This document shows, one piece after another, positions 23,410 to 36,279 of a stretch of 64,000 nt of DNA. This DNA comes from Calonectria ilicicola. Lineage: Eukaryota; Ascomycota; Sordariomycetes; Hypocreales; Nectriaceae. The position numbers were made by a program, and so were the translations under genes. Below the pieces are notes generated by a model. That model worked only from the letters and a program-made list of their open reading frames with translations. It made no database searches and was not told the DNA's origin. The number at the start of each line of letters is the position of its first letter. Position 1 is the stretch's first letter. The DNA lies in contig CP085828.1 in NCBI GenBank assembly GCA_020809705.1, forward strand, positions 5,146,001 through 5,210,000, written 5' to 3'.

Positions 23410-24589
23410 GGTGAAGTAAAGTAGATGGATGGTAGCGTTGCAGCGATCCCCGAAATGTCCGGGGATGGTGGGCACTAATAACCACTGTATTCCCCTGCTG
23501 CTTCAAAATGCGGGGTGCCCCAATCGGGCTTGGCCATGATTTATCATGAAGCCAAGGCGACCATTGAACTCGGGGTAGCGGCACGCTAGATAGCCCATGG
23601 CCCTATTGCAGTCTGCGAAATGATAAGCAGCACGATTGCCCGAGATAAACACAAGTTACGATACAGGGTAGCTCCATGCCCACGACCAGGGTTGGATAGC
23701 AGACTGACGTCCACTATCAAAGTATCACTAGTCGAAGAATTAAGATCAAGGAGCTCTGCGAAACAGAAAGAAAAAAAAGAAAAAAAGAAAAAAAGTGATA
23801 AATCGATTTCTTTTTTACGAGGCTATAATTTAACATAGATTTAGCCATATATCGCCCCTCCACAAAATTTGGACAATCCGACAAAAGTATTCGTTCTGGA
23901 CATCAGCAATGAGAGACCAGGTGTAAGCTACCACTACAGGGCGTCAATCACCCTGTCATCGTTGACTCTCATCAAATAATGCAGGGATATTTACGAAAAG
24001 AGATGTGGTGCAGGATTCTTTAATTGAGACAGGATATTTTAATAGGAGATCATGTTTCCACTTTGCTGTTTTCACTAACATTTGATCTTGTCAATTCAAA
24101 ATGGAAAAATATGGGGACACGACATGCTACAGCTTGATGCCGACGTGGGCTGCAGGGGGTACACAAGCAAAAGCAGAAGCGACGTTAATGCGGCACAGGA
24201 TGGGACACTGGGGGGAAAAAACCGAATAAAATAAGTCTGGGCAGTTAACCGCCATGCTAGGTCGGTACCAATCGGAACCGGCAGGTCAGATACGGTGCAG
24301 CCAACAACAACGAATGTCTTGTTGGCACCGCCTTGTTGGTTCTACGAAAAAAAAGTCGAAATACTCCAATGACTGGGCGACCCGCTGACACACCTCACGT
24401 GGGGACGGTCTGCACTTCCCAGTGCTTGACTACCCCAGGGTCTAGTCTAGTACCATATGCCTGTTCAGCCGCATGCCCTAGTCAATACTTAAGCGCTCAA
24501 CTCCCAGATCGTGTGTTGTTGGTAGCGCATTCCCGCTCAACCTCATTTGTTTCTCTCTCTCTCTCCCTTTATTTTCCATAATCGACAAA
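23410..24589. other. Intergenic region with A-rich tract
   Basis: About 1.2 kb with no supported gene. It includes an A-rich tract with runs of AAAAAAAGAAAA at about 23765-23795, and a CT-rich stretch at 24551-24570 just before the next gene, a common fungal core-promoter feature. Short open stretches show no family resemblance. Confidence 0.4.
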
Positions 24590-26083
24590 ATGGCCCAGCA
24601 GACAGCAACTCCAAATTGCTCGTGTCCGAAGCTGCAGGTATCGAGGTTGAATGGTGGTGGTGGTATGAGCTCCGATCGGATTCCCCGCTATACCACGAGA
24701 TGCTGACAATGCTCACAGGTGCGAATACATGGACTGATGAATTTATTTACCCCAAGACGTACTTTCAGACGAGGGATGACCCCTTCAACAAGTCCCAAGT
24801 CACCTTGATGTTTGTTGCCAGCCTCTCTTTTTTCTGTGTTGCCAGATGTCATGTCGCTGACCGTCTCCTAGCCGGACAAACGCCAAGCAGGTTCGCTTAT
24901 GCAACTCCTGCCGGAAGAACTTCACCGATGCCTTCCAGATGTCCGAAATCTGGTGGTCCGAGTACTTGCGAAATTCTAACGGATATTTCGGCTGCGATAC
25001 TACGACCAACGATGACGGCACGGTGGTTGAGTCACTTTGTAAGTCCAGACCGCAGCTGGGAAAAAAGCCCATATTGAGTGGCTTGGAGGCTAACCGCAGA
25101 CAGCTGCCTGGTCGCGTTTCCTCATTAAGCAATTGTATGGAGATGACAGAAGGCCTGATAACCGTTGGTACGAGATTAATATGTTTACACAATGGGTCGC
25201 TTCGGGCAATGAAACCGTCATCCTACTTTTTGACGCCCCGGTCATTGCCACACAGAACCCTCCGCTCGATGTCATTAAACTCTTTGATGCACCCACTGTC
25301 GTAAGGCGCGACAACAAGGAGAAGGGGCTCCGCCTTTCACTACTCTTTAATCTGGAGGCGGATTGTCTGAGTGACCCTTTCTGGATCCACGCGCGCACCT
25401 TGGGAGAGGTCATGGCGCTGCAAGACGAGGCCGTGTGGACGCTGAGAGATTCCATCCGCGCCCTAGAGAAAGGGAGGGGGGATCTCAAGCTGAAGCCGAA
25501 CCCGGACTACGAGAGCCTCCACGACATCCTGCGGCATGCGATTCACATCTCCGAGACATTGGACGTGGCGGTCAAGTCTGCAGGCTCCATGGTGCAGCAT
25601 CACCAGGAATACATGGACGGCCTTGGCGTCGGCGCAAAGTCTAAGTGTAAAAAGGTGCGCCAGCGGCTGCTACTCTTCGAGCACTCGCTCGATAGCCTCC
25701 GGTGCCGCGCAGCCTCCAACAAGGAGCGCCTGGTCAACGAGATCCAGCTCACCTTCAACTCGGTGGCGCAGTACGACTCGGGTGTGTCACTGCAGGTCGG
25801 CCTGGCGACGCAGGTCGACAGCGGCGCCATGAAGACGATTGCCTTCCTGACCATGGCCTTCCTCCCCGCCACCTTCATCTGCGCCATCTTCAGCATGTCC
25901 TTCTTCAACTACGACGGCAGCTCCGGCGAGTGGCACATTTCCGACCGGTTCTGGATCTACTGGGCCTTTGCTGCGCCCGTCACGGCCGTCACATGCGTCA
26001 TGTGGTACTACTGGCAGAAGAACCTGCCCAAGCTAGATCTCGGCCGGGAGGTTGGCGGCAAGGAAGTGACACTGACTGAATGA
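24590..26083 (+). CDS. CorA-like (Mg2+ transporter-like) membrane protein
   Basis: A four-exon model (24590-24637, 24719-24798, 24872-25038, 25104-26083) gives 424 residues in one frame. The last exon is solid: a long soluble region with acidic and coiled-coil helices (QRLLLFEHSLDSLRCRAASN) ends in two membrane helices, TIAFLTMAFLPATFICAIF and FWIYWAFAAPVTAVTCVMWY, as in fungal CorA-like proteins. The usual GMN motif after the first helix is not present (SMSFFNYDG instead), as in many fungal relatives of unknown transport. The three short 5' exons depend on weak donors, including GTCACC, so the first 98 residues or so are uncertain. No function is assigned. Confidence 0.7.
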
Positions 26084-26524
26084 TGAAAAGAATTCTTGGT
26101 TTTTGTGTCGTCTTTGACTTCTTTTTATTTAAGCTGCATTTTTATACCACATTCAGCGGTTGGCGGGCGCAAAGGGGGTTTCTATTTTATATCATGGTCA
26201 CAGTATCTGGTAGTTGGCATTGAATTTAAATTAAATTTGACTTATTAGGGAAAACCCTGAGGTCTTAAAACAGTTGACAACCGTTGATGTTGGTATGAAG
26301 GTTACCTAGTTCCGTCGCTAAATTATAGTGGACGTTGCCCACTATCCTTTCAAACACAGACCACCAACGCCCACTGCAACTGCAGCCCCAGCACCTCGCG
26401 AATCATCGTTGGCTTCAACACGTGTCCCCATGGGGTTCGATATGACTACACATTCGAACCGTTTTTCAATCTCGTTAATTTGCATCACCACTCTCTCTAA
26501 GGAACCTAGTTTTCAGAGGCAGCC
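26084..26524. other. Intergenic region
   Basis: About 440 bp between two genes on the same strand, AT-rich in its first half (3' end of the CorA-like gene) and CA-rich in its second half (leader of the next gene). No other structure seen. Confidence 0.35.
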
Positions 26525-28350
26525 ATGTCGCCCTCACCTGATGCTCCCGCTTCCTCGGGTGGCAAAGCCGCCGTTGCTGGTGCCTCAAGCACAGCCTCCC
26601 CTAGCAGCGGCAGCCCGTCGATGCTCAAGGGAGCCTCGCTGCTCATCATTCTCCAGCTCGCATCGCGCCTCATCACCTTTGTCGCCAACCAGCTCCTGTT
26701 GCGCTTCCTCACCGCGCCACTGCTGGGCCTCTCCACTCAGTTGGAAGTGTACTATCTCTCGGTCCTCTTTTTTGCTCGCGAGAGCTTGCGCGTCGCCATC
26801 CAGCGCCAGGGCACAGTTGACAGCAGCGAGTCTGAGAAGCAGAATGGCAAGGACCAAAGCGGTGATGGTGGCGCTGCCGCCGCGCGCAACGAGAGCCAGG
26901 CCGTTGTAAATTTGGGATACCTCGCCATCTTCTTGGGAAGTTTCGTTAGTCTCGGCCTGGGTTGGATGTACCTCGCCTATGCCGACGAGGCAACCCTAGG
27001 CACGCCGTATCTGGTCAAGTCGCTGTACCTATACGGCATCGCAGCCATGGTTGAACTGCTCTCTGAGCCCTGCTTCGTCCTCATGCAAATGCGCCTCCAG
27101 TTTGGTACCCGCGCAAGGGCTGAGTCCATTGCCACTTTTTGCCGATGCGCCGTGGTTTTTGGTTCTGCCGTGTGGGCGTCTAAACGCCAGCTTGACATTG
27201 GTGTCCTGCCTTTTGCCCTAGGCACCTTGACCTATGGCTTCTCTCTACTTCTCGCCTATGTCATCTCCGGATATCGGCTTGCTTCGTCCTCGGGATTTTC
27301 CATTTTTCTCAAGCCAATTGCGTCTGGAGACGCCCGCTTCTGGGGTTCACTGTTTGACCGAACCACCATGAGTCTTGCGGGCAGCATGATGGCACAAAGT
27401 GTGGTTAAACACATCCTAACCCAAGGTGACACATTCCTGGTCTCTTTGCTTGCCAACGCAGAGGTTCAAGGCGCATATGCCCTGGCCAACAATTACGGTG
27501 GCCTCCTAGCTCGTCTGCTTTTCCAACCTGTTGAAGAGAGTAGCCGCAGCTACTTTTCCCGTCTACTAGCATCGGAAGTTGAAACGCCTGCCTCAACAAA
27601 AGAAAAGACACCACCCACACAGCCTTCGCCTGCGGTCAACGAGGCGAAGCAAAATCTCCGCACTCTCTTGAGGCTCTATGTCCTTCTTTCCGCCATTATC
27701 ATCAACATTGGTCCATTTGCTGCTCCCTCCCTGCTTGCGATTGTGGCTGGAAAGCGGTGGGCAGGCTCTGGTGCCGGCGACGTACTTGCTGCTTACTGCT
27801 TCTACATCCCTTTCCTTGCCCTCAATGGCTTGACTGAGTCCTTCGTTGCCTCCGTGGCGACTGAGGCCGAGGTCCATACACAGTCTATTTGGATGGGAGC
27901 CTTTTCTGTGGCCTTTGGAGCATCGGCTTTTGTTCTGATGCGAGTATTCCCCCTGGGGGCCATTGGTCTCGTTGCCGCCAATATGATTAACATGTTTTGC
28001 CGCATTATCTGGAGTGGTTACTTTATTAATCGCTTTTTCAAGAAGCACGGTACAACCTTTGGATTCAGGTCGTTGTTACCCGACAACGTCACTAGTCTCT
28101 CAGCACCGGCTGTGGCGATTCTTTTAAGACAACTCAAGGTTCACCATGGTGCAGAAGAGCAACCCATCAAGACATTGGTAAAGGTCGCCGCTCCGACGAT
28201 TCCTGTTTTACTTCTCATGTACGTATTACAAATTCGACATCAAACTAATCTTTGCACATCTAACCCTTGCTTTTTAGCCTGTTCTTCGAGCGCCGTTTTA
28301 TCCTCGAGTGCTTTCAATACGTTCGCGGCCGCAAAGCCGCCCAAAAATGA
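26525..28350 (+). CDS. RFT1: RFT1 family ER lipid-linked oligosaccharide protein
   Basis: Two exons (26525-28218, 28278-28350) give 588 residues. After an alanine/serine-rich N-terminus the RFT1 signature appears: LLIILQLASRLITFVANQLLLRF, then LGLSTQLEVYYLSVLFFARESLR, PVEESSRSYFSRLL and FTESFVAS-like text (LNGLTESFVASVATEAEV). More than ten hydrophobic segments suit an ER multi-spanning protein. RFT1 is needed for N-glycosylation, at the step where the Man5 lipid-linked oligosaccharide becomes available in the ER lumen; whether it flips the lipid itself is debated. It faces the DBP3 gene with only 35 bp between the two stops. Confidence 0.93.
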
Positions 28351-28385
28351 TTTTTGCATCCATAGAAAAAACTCTCATAAATCCT

Positions 28386-30328
28386 TTAATCAAAAGTAAT
28401 CTTGGTCGACTTCTGGTTCATGTCGACGTCTTTGAAGAAAGCGCCGTACATGTCGTGCGTCTTCTTCTTAACTGTGGTGCCAAACTTGAGGAGGTCTTCA
28501 GGCACGGGCTGGTTGGCACCCCTGAGAATGTTGACGAGGCTGTGACATTGTAAGTATGGCTGTGGAAATGTAGTTGAGCTGGCGGTACTTACGATCCAGA
28601 GTGGGCCTTGTCCTGAACGGTGAACATGGTAATGGCCTCACCAGTCTTGCCGGCACGACCAGTTCGTCCAATACGGTGGACGTAGTCCTCAATGGTCAAG
28701 GGGAACTGCGAATAAGCGTGTTAGATTGGGCCTTTGGATTTTGTAAATAAATACCAGAGTGGTTCGCTTACCGTAACGTTAATGACCAGCTTCACCTCGG
28801 GGATATCGAGACCTCGGGCAGCAACGTCGGTAGCGACAAGCACCGGCGTCTGACCAGACTTGAAAGCCTCCAGACTCTTTGTTCGCTGCTCCTGCTTGAG
28901 ATCACCGTGAATGCCGCCAACGCGGACACCCTTGCGTGCCAGGAAGCCCTCAACACGGGTGGCTTCCTTCTTGTAGAGACAGAAGACCAGGATTCGGTCG
29001 TTCTTCTGCTTGCCCTGCTGGTGCTCCTTCAAGATCTGGAGGAGACGGAACTCCTTGTCTCTGGGGTCCACGACCTCAACCCGCTGGGTGATGCGGGTGT
29101 TGGCCTGGAGCTCGACAGCACCACTGGCAGTCTCCTTGCCGGCGGAACCGATGGTGATCTTGACGGGGTTGACCATGAAGCTGGAGGCGAGAGCCTGCAC
29201 CGACGCGGGCCATGTAGCAGTGAACATGAGTGTCTGGCGCTGCTCGCGGGGAGGGCAGTCACCTAGGATCATCTTGATGTCCTCCTCGAAACCCTTGTCC
29301 AGCATACGGTCGGCTTCGTCGAGAACGGCAAACTTGGCACCGCTGAGATCGACAGTGCCGTCGGACATGAAGTCCTTGAGACGACCGGGAGTAGCGACGA
29401 TAATGTCAGCGCCACGTCGCAGCAGGGCGCGCTGGTCGTCTTTGGAAGCACCACCGTACAAGCAGACGCACCTCAGGCCGACAGTGGTGGCGACGCGCTC
29501 AAGCTGCTCCTGGGTTTGCATGGCAAGCTCTCGAGTGGGCGACACAACGACGGCCTTGATGCCCTTCTTGCCAATTGCCAAAACAGCCTCAACGCAGGGA
29601 AGGGCAAAAGCCATAGTCTTTCCGGAACCCGTCTCAGCGATTCCTATGGCGTCGCGGGAGGAAAGAGTAAAGGGCCATGAGGCAGACTGAATTGGGGTTG
29701 GAGTCTTGTAGTTGGCAAAAGGTGAGGGCTTCTTCTCAAGCAGGTTGGTGGAGGGAAGGTGGAAGAACTCGAGGATGGGGCGGAGAGTGGCCTTGTCGGT
29801 AGTAGGATCAGTGATTGTGATTTCGTTCTTGGACATGAATTCGTCGATTTCGGACTGAGGAACGTCGGACAAGCTCATTGTCTGAACGTAGGTAGATGAG
29901 CCATTGGCCTCGCCGTTGCTCTCAGCAGTCTTAGACTTTTTCTTGTCCTTCTTGGACTTCTTCTCCTTGGGCGCATCCTCAACGGCGTCCTCGTTTTGCT
30001 GCTCCTCAGCCTTTTCCTCTACCTCGGCCTCAGGTTCGGCCTCCTTGGCCTTCTTCTCCTTCTTAGCCTTCTTCTTGGCCTTCTTGATCTCCTTCTCAGT
30101 GAGCTGCTCGGCCTCGGCCTCAGCCTCAGCAACTTCCTCAGCAGGAGCAGCGACTTCCTCTTCCTCGGTCTTGCGCTTCTTCTCCTTCTTTTCCTTCTTC
30201 TTCTCCTTGCGCTCCTTCTTCTCCTTCTTCAAGCGGGCCTTCTCCGCGGCGGCATCAGCATCGGCGTCGATCTTGGTCTTCTTGGCGGGTCGGTCCTCGC
30301 TCTCGGCGAGGCGCTTGGTCGCAGCCAT
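28386..30328 (-). CDS. DBP3: DEAD-box ATP-dependent RNA helicase DBP3
   Basis: Three exons (28772-30328, 28593-28705, 28386-28539) join to 607 residues. The first 150 residues are a lysine/glutamate-rich tail typical of Dbp3, a nucleolar helicase in 60S ribosome maturation. Helicase motifs follow in order: Q motif ([12 protein letters not shown]), [22 protein letters not shown], then [13 protein letters not shown] and, over the first intron, [10 protein letters not shown]. The end [16 protein letters not shown] matches family members. I use the ATG at 30328 ([10 protein letters not shown]). Strong, conserved core gene. Confidence 0.95.
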
Positions 30329-31743
30329 CTTGAGGGTGAGTCGCAATTGTCTGTAGATGGGGTTGTCTGGGGATTGCGATCAGGGAATCGCAAATTGGTA
30401 CGTCAACTGGATGCGCCCTAGAAAAGTGGCTGGGGATCGGAAAGCAAAAGTCCTGGCGAGGTGGGATGCTTCGCTTTTTTTTTCATTCTCAGAAAAAAAT
30501 CGTTATCTTATCGATAAGCTATGGTTTTTGCGACGACTTCCCATTTGGGACGGCCTTTCCCTGGGACGGCCTTTCCCCGGGCCGCCCACCTGATTCCCAC
30601 CAAACGGTTTGGACAACGGGTACGTACACTTGGAACCTCTTGGAGGTGGTTTAGTTAGCTCAATGCTGTGTAATGCAAATAGTTCAAGGCTCATCTGCTT
30701 CCACAACACAACACAACTGAACACAGCAGAGCACAGCACAGCACGACACACGACGAGTGACTGGACTGACGGTGAAGTGCCAATTCTTAAACCACCAGCC
30801 CGACTTCGGAATGGCCTCGTCTTTCTCATCTCTCATCTCTCTCGTCTCTTGTCTCCCGTTCCCCCTGCTTTAGCGTCTCGCTTCCTCCACCGTTCTGATG
30901 CTTCATCGACGCAACACACTCGTGACTCCAGGCCACGACATGATTGACGGACAAGAAAATGACGCTGACGCTGCGGGCTGCACGTCTCTCAACCACCATC
31001 AAGCATCGACAATGCACCCACCGGTAAACATGGGCAAGTCTGCCACGTCGTCGTCTGCTTCGGACGGTGGTGCCTTCGCTTTAAACGGCGCCCGCTCCAT
31101 CTCTACCTGACGCCTCTTCAGGCTCTGGCAATGGTTCCTCTCCCCAGTCTTCTCCCCAGTCTTATCGCCCACCGACCTGCACGTTGCCGCCCCCAACCGT
31201 GCTCAACCCATACAACAAGCCCAATTGCCAGCAGGGTGCTGCAGGCCTCAAGTGTCGGCACTGCACCATGCCAATATTCGGACTTGTGTCCAGCTCTGGC
31301 TGGCCCAAGCTACCCCTCCTCGCCTCCGCAGTCCGTGTCGGTACCTTGACCGGCCAGGTCGTGAACCCGACCTGATCAACAGCGTTCCCCATGAGCAAGT
31401 TGCTCCAGCCCAATTCAGTGCCTCTCATTGGGTCTCTCCGTGCGTCTCCGTCTCGACCGTCTTGTCCTGCTGCTGCACCGCGTCGGGCCGTCAGCAATGG
31501 CCGCCTTCTTTTGATATGTCGCACCCACCTGTCGCATCCACATCCACCTGTCGCGCCCACATGTCGCGCCATCCATCGCATCGCTCCGCAGTTGCGCACT
31601 CATCCCTCTCGGCCTGACGCGTGCGCCATGGCATACAAGTGTATGCGAGATCCCCCAATATCATGGGTGGCTTCGTAGGTTGTCTCGACGAACCCCCTCT
31701 GATCTGCTCCCTCACCCGCCTCACCCTTGGAAACAGCTTGTGA
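30329..31743. other. Long intergenic region between diverging genes
   Basis: About 1.4 kb of CA/CT-rich sequence between DBP3 and a membrane-protein gene. It includes a CA-rich stretch (30700-30760), and a short repeat around 31525-31580 in which CACCTGTCGC-like words recur. Open stretches on both strands are low-complexity and lack family resemblance. It probably contains two promoters and long 5' leaders. Confidence 0.4.
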
Positions 31744-32744
31744 ATGGCCGACTCATCTGCTCTTTGCCCGACTCAGGGCCGCTCAGACCTCTATGGCATA
31801 GGCATCAGAAGCGCCTTCTACACCCAATGGCTGGGCGCTATCCTCGTCGAGTACTTTGACGAGGAGGATCTGCCAGACGTGCGTTTCCTCGGTGTCTTCT
31901 TGTCTGCAGCCTCTACCATTAGTCTGATCATCAAAGTGGCCAATGATGACCTCGAGACACTAGACATTTACATCCTCCTGCTGCTTTCCATGGGCCTCTT
32001 CTTCTTCCTCATTCCCCTCCATGTATGGCGCATCCTGACGCGCTGCAACCCCAATCTAGATCCATTCAGGATATCCAAGGAGCGCCACGGCCTAGTTTAC
32101 CAAGTCTCGACTTTTGTTCTCCTAGTCGCCAATTCTAGTGTCGCCATCTGGTTTTACACCACCTATCTGCCCAAACTGCGCCAGAGCTGCCACCAGTATG
32201 CATTTGTATTTGGTAAAACAGACATCACGGACAAGCGATATATTGCCTTTACTGCCTTCTTCTTCGTCAGTGTCCTTGTTGTTGGCTTCGCGACGCTATT
32301 CTTCCGTACATGCTGCATGCGCGCCGAGGTGGATCCTGAGCATTGGAGCAGAGTGAGGTATGAGCGCTTCCAATCATTTCGCTGACAACATTCCGTGTTA
32401 ACCATGTATCTAGGAGGACTCACATTAGCCTTTTGCATGAGGCCCGCACTTTATGTAACCTGGCCGTCTTTGGCGTATTGGTAACCGCCATCGAGCTGAC
32501 CATCAACTGGAACAACATCACCGGCGTCAGCGACTTTACCACCCCAGCCCAGCTCATACCCTTCTTTTTGAGCGTCGGCATAATTTTGCGCGTTTGGGTG
32601 CATCACCAGGTTGTCAGCGAGGGCTCGTTGCTGTCAGAGTCTCCGAGGGGTGGGTCAAGCCGCAGCCATCGCCGCAGACAGGAGATGGAGGAGGGTGAGG
32701 TATACGACGAGGTTCCGTGGCCCCCACGAACATATCATCGATAA
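31744..32744 (+). CDS. Multi-pass membrane protein, KDEL-receptor (ERD2) family
   Basis: Two exons (31744-32357, 32414-32744) give 314 residues with about seven hydrophobic segments (for example DIYILLLLSMGLFFFLIPLHVW, LVYQVSTFVLLVANSSVAIWFY, FTAFFFVSVLVVGFATLFF). Architecture of seven short helices would suit the ERD2/PQ-loop kind, but I see none of the expected signature residues, so the family label in the call is only a weak guess and the safe reading is an unknown multi-pass membrane protein. An N-glycosylation sequon (NIT) lies near the last segment, and the C-terminus is charged and probably cytoplasmic (RRRQEMEEGEVYDE). No signal peptide apart from the first helix. Confidence 0.6.
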
Positions 32745-33553
32745 AAGAATGAACAGTCTTACGAGTATGGATTAATCGGTAAAATGGTGGTGGGTGTTAT
32801 GCCACCCTGGCTGGCTGGATGAGTGTACGAGGTAATGATTGACGATGACGAGTTTATGAATCAATGCGTTTTTTGAGGGTTTGTCAAGTAAAATTACTGA
32901 TCCGAGCGAGTTCATATATTCAATATTAATTTTTCCTTTATAATTGTTGCTTTAAACAATGCGAGCGTTTCTTCTAGCTATGTGCTCTCTTTCGGTGAGG
33001 TGACTTTACAGGAGTGAAGGACAGAGTACAAGGCGCAAATCCCTCCCAACATGGCAAATGTATGAACTTGCACATAATGCTAGGTTGATTATCCTGATTT
33101 TGCTACGAGTGTAAGCTGCAGCACCTATGACCTCCATTCTTTCTTTCACGCATTTCTCAAAATGGACTTTTCTAGCACTTTTATTAATAATACAATAACA
33201 ATTTAATCATCAAATTCGCTACAAATTATCTTTTAACAAGTTGCTCATGCGCTCATCATGTTGGTGTTCATCCAATGCTGCCCCTCAAAATACCTACCCT
33301 AGACATTACTACCACTACTTGTCTTTCCACTCGCGACATTTTCACACAAAGTTATAACCCATGACACAAGTTTTGTTGCAGAAAATCAATTAGGTGGCAC
33401 CGCGACTTTTTTTTATATCTATCCCGTGCGGGTCATTTCATGCCAAATGGCTCTATTTGTCTAAGTTATGTTTCGAGGTAAATCCTCCCAAAAAACTCTC
33501 GCTCTACTTTCTCCTTAGGCCTTGTTTGCAAAGTTGTAAAGGCTGCAGAATTG
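32745..33553. other. Convergent intergenic region
   Basis: About 800 bp of AT-rich sequence between converging genes. It would hold the two 3' ends. Nothing else was recognised. Confidence 0.4.
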
Positions 33554-36279
33554 TTAGTTGTCTTGATACTCATTTGGCACACGATAGGCGATGAAATACC
33601 TAATGTCGTCTCGGTTGTCTGGTCCCTTTGCGCGCTTGGCCTCCTCTTCCTCGGCTGCCCCGTTGGTAGCAGCGTTGTTTACGGGACCGCTGTTGGCGAC
33701 TAGAACCACGCGAGACTTTCCATCGTTTGTAATTTCAGCTGCTTTTCGCTTCTTCTCTCCTCTGATTCGAGCCAGGTTCTCAAAGTACTCTGGTGGTACT
33801 GGTGTTGTGTATTGGCCGCAAAAGACGCCAACCTCAAAGTCCTTGACCTCGCACTCGCCATCGGCCGCCTCGGTACACGCATCCTTCATGTCTTGGATGG
33901 TCTGGTATACGACCTCACTGGCGCCAATGGCGGTGGCCACCTCTGCGGCTGTCTTCTGGTGAGCGATGAGCTCTGCGGGGTCGGCAAGATCAATGCCGTG
34001 AACGTGGGGGTGAGTGATCTCTGGCGAGCAGGAAACGAAGAGCACCTTTGTGGCGCCTGATTCCTTTGACATTTGGACAATTTCGCGTGATGTGGTTCCT
34101 CGGACAATACTGTCATCTACAAGGCACACGACCTTGCCCTTGAACTCGGAGGTGATGGGGGAGAGCTTGCGTCGGACGCCCTTTCGTCGCGCCTGCTGAC
34201 CAGGTACTAAATGAATCAATTAGCAAGGCGAATATGTATATGCCTGTTATTAGCTGAGACTAACGAACTGGTAAAAAATTAGCTGTCATTCCTCATTAAA
34301 TAAAGTGAGAGGCTGCTTACTGAATGTTCTGAAAACGTAACGGTTCTTTACAACTGTGGCACGTGTAAGTCATTCATATCTTAGTGGTTTGAGTTGGCTG
34401 TCCATACAGGCATTTGAGAATGGCTTGTTGAGCTCCTTGGCTAGCACGGCCGCAGCGGTGTTGCTGGTCTAGTTGCGAGAATTCCGTCAGTAATGGTCCA
34501 GCGGAGTTACCAGACGTTCCTCACCTCTGGAACCGGAATGACTAGGGAAGAGCAAGTTAGCATGGGTGGCGATATAAAACTAGCCTTCGAAGACCAGGCC
34601 AGCTGTCCAAAATCTCCAGAAATAGGGGGGAAATATTACTTACTAACATCAATCTCGTTCAGAGCCTCTTCGCTTAGAACCTCTCTCATCTTCCTAGCAA
34701 GTTTGAGTCCCATGATCTCGCGGCTCTTGTATACAGAGATGCCGTCCATGTAGCTATCGGGGCGGGCAAAGTAAACCTGTAGGCGTTAGTGGAAAGCACT
34801 GCCTCATTGTTTAAAATATCTCCTCTCACCCATTCAAAAATATCAGGAGTGTATGATCCAGGGACAACCTGACGGAACTCGGGAACGCCTCCCTTAGGGC
34901 AGAAGACTGCCTCACCAGGGCGGATGTCGCGAATTTCTGAGAATCCGAGCTGAGTCAGGGCGACAGACTCGGAGGCGAGCATGTAGTCCTTGGCGCCGTC
35001 AATGGTTGCGGATGGTCGAGATCCGATGCAAAGGGGTCGGATGCCATTTGCGTCACTGCAAGAGGAATATGGCGTTAGTCGAAGGGCTACACAGTTGTGG
35101 GAGCCTGGACTTGCCGGAATCCCAGGATTCCAAAGCCTGCAACCATGCCGGTGCAGGCATAAGCGCCCTCGCAGCGCTTGTACACATCCTTGAGGGCGAC
35201 AAAGATGTCGTCAGTGTTGGCACGGGCCTTGCCGATTGCGTCGAGGGCGTGGGCGAAGACGTTGAGGCTGAGGATTAGTGGTTAGTATATCATCTGGGTA
35301 GGTATCGTGGGATATGGCATGCGTACAGGAGTTCAGAGTCGGAGTCGGTGTTGATGTGGCGGCGGGCTTCGTGGTCCAAAAAGTTGTGGATCTCCTTGGG
35401 GTTGGTGAGGTTGCCATTGACGGCAATGAGCAGGCCCATGGGAAAGTTCACTGTCGGATTAGCTTTTGTGTGCTATTGGAACAAGAAGAAATAGGGTTCG
35501 TATTTACCGTAGAATGGTTGCGCTAAAGATGCGATGCCATTGATCAGTCAAAAGACCAGCACACTGTTCACTGTGGCATACCTTCGGACCTGGAGAAGGA
35601 GATGCGCCGTTAGCAAATGCATGTTTAGTAGTAGATACTTGGGAGGTAGGATAGCGTACGCTGAAGAAGAACCAGCTGTGGGGTAGCGGAGATGGCTGAT
35701 GCTGTTCAAAATGTCAGTGGTTTGGATCAATGGCTGTGGTGGCGGCGTGTAGGCCTACCCCATGAATCCTGGCAGATCGGCGATGCGTCGGCCCTCATCA
35801 AAGACCCTAAGGCGTGTTAATAAGATGCAACAAGGCCATGTTCATGGCGGAGGAAGACGTGCTTCGAGGCCAAGCCATTTCCCTTGCAAGAGTAAACCCT
35901 TCCTCCCTGGCACACAGCAATACCGGCGGCATCCTGTCCTCTCTGTGGGCGGTATTAGCTTCGGTGTGGACGGGGCGGCTGTTTGGCGCAACTTGCATGC
36001 TGGAGATAGTATAGCGACTCGTGCTTCGGGGGGATCAGCAATTTATCGACAGTAAATAACAGGCGGAAGAACTGACGAGGTCGATGGCAGCCGTGGTGGC
36101 CTTTGGATCGGCGAGCTGGAGAGGGTTGGGTTAGCACATGACGATGGTTCTCTCTCTCAATGTCTCTCGCTGTGTTTTCGCTGTTTTTGGAGGAGGGGCC
36201 GGCGGCGTGGAGGGGCATCACATGGAATATGGAGGGGCAGAGAAAGGCGACGCACCAGGAGACCGGAAACACCGCACAT
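33554..36279 (-). CDS. ADE4: Amidophosphoribosyltransferase
   Basis: Many-exon gene for the first committed enzyme of purine synthesis (PRPP plus glutamine to phosphoribosylamine). The first exon, 36256-36279, is only 24 bp and encodes MCGVSGLL, whose Cys2 becomes the glutaminase nucleophile. It is joined to [13 protein letters not shown] (from 36115). YLQH then joins [12 protein letters not shown] across intron 35943-35996, a GC-AG intron. The last exon, about 33554-34207, holds the PRPP loop [19 protein letters not shown] and a variable tail. Exons between 34208 and 35800 are recognisable (for example [14 protein letters not shown]) but I did not fix each junction. Cytosolic housekeeping enzyme. 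Confidence 0.93.

Noticed and set aside
26328..26909. Plus-strand frame over the start of RFT1
   Set aside because: Low-complexity Ser/Arg/Pro-rich translation of the wrong frame; RFT1 in the adjacent frame has the conserved protein.
29904..30421. Hydrophobic frames opposite the DBP3 N-terminus
   Set aside because: They are the reverse of a lysine/glutamate-rich coding region, which reads as Leu/Phe/Ser runs; not real membrane proteins.
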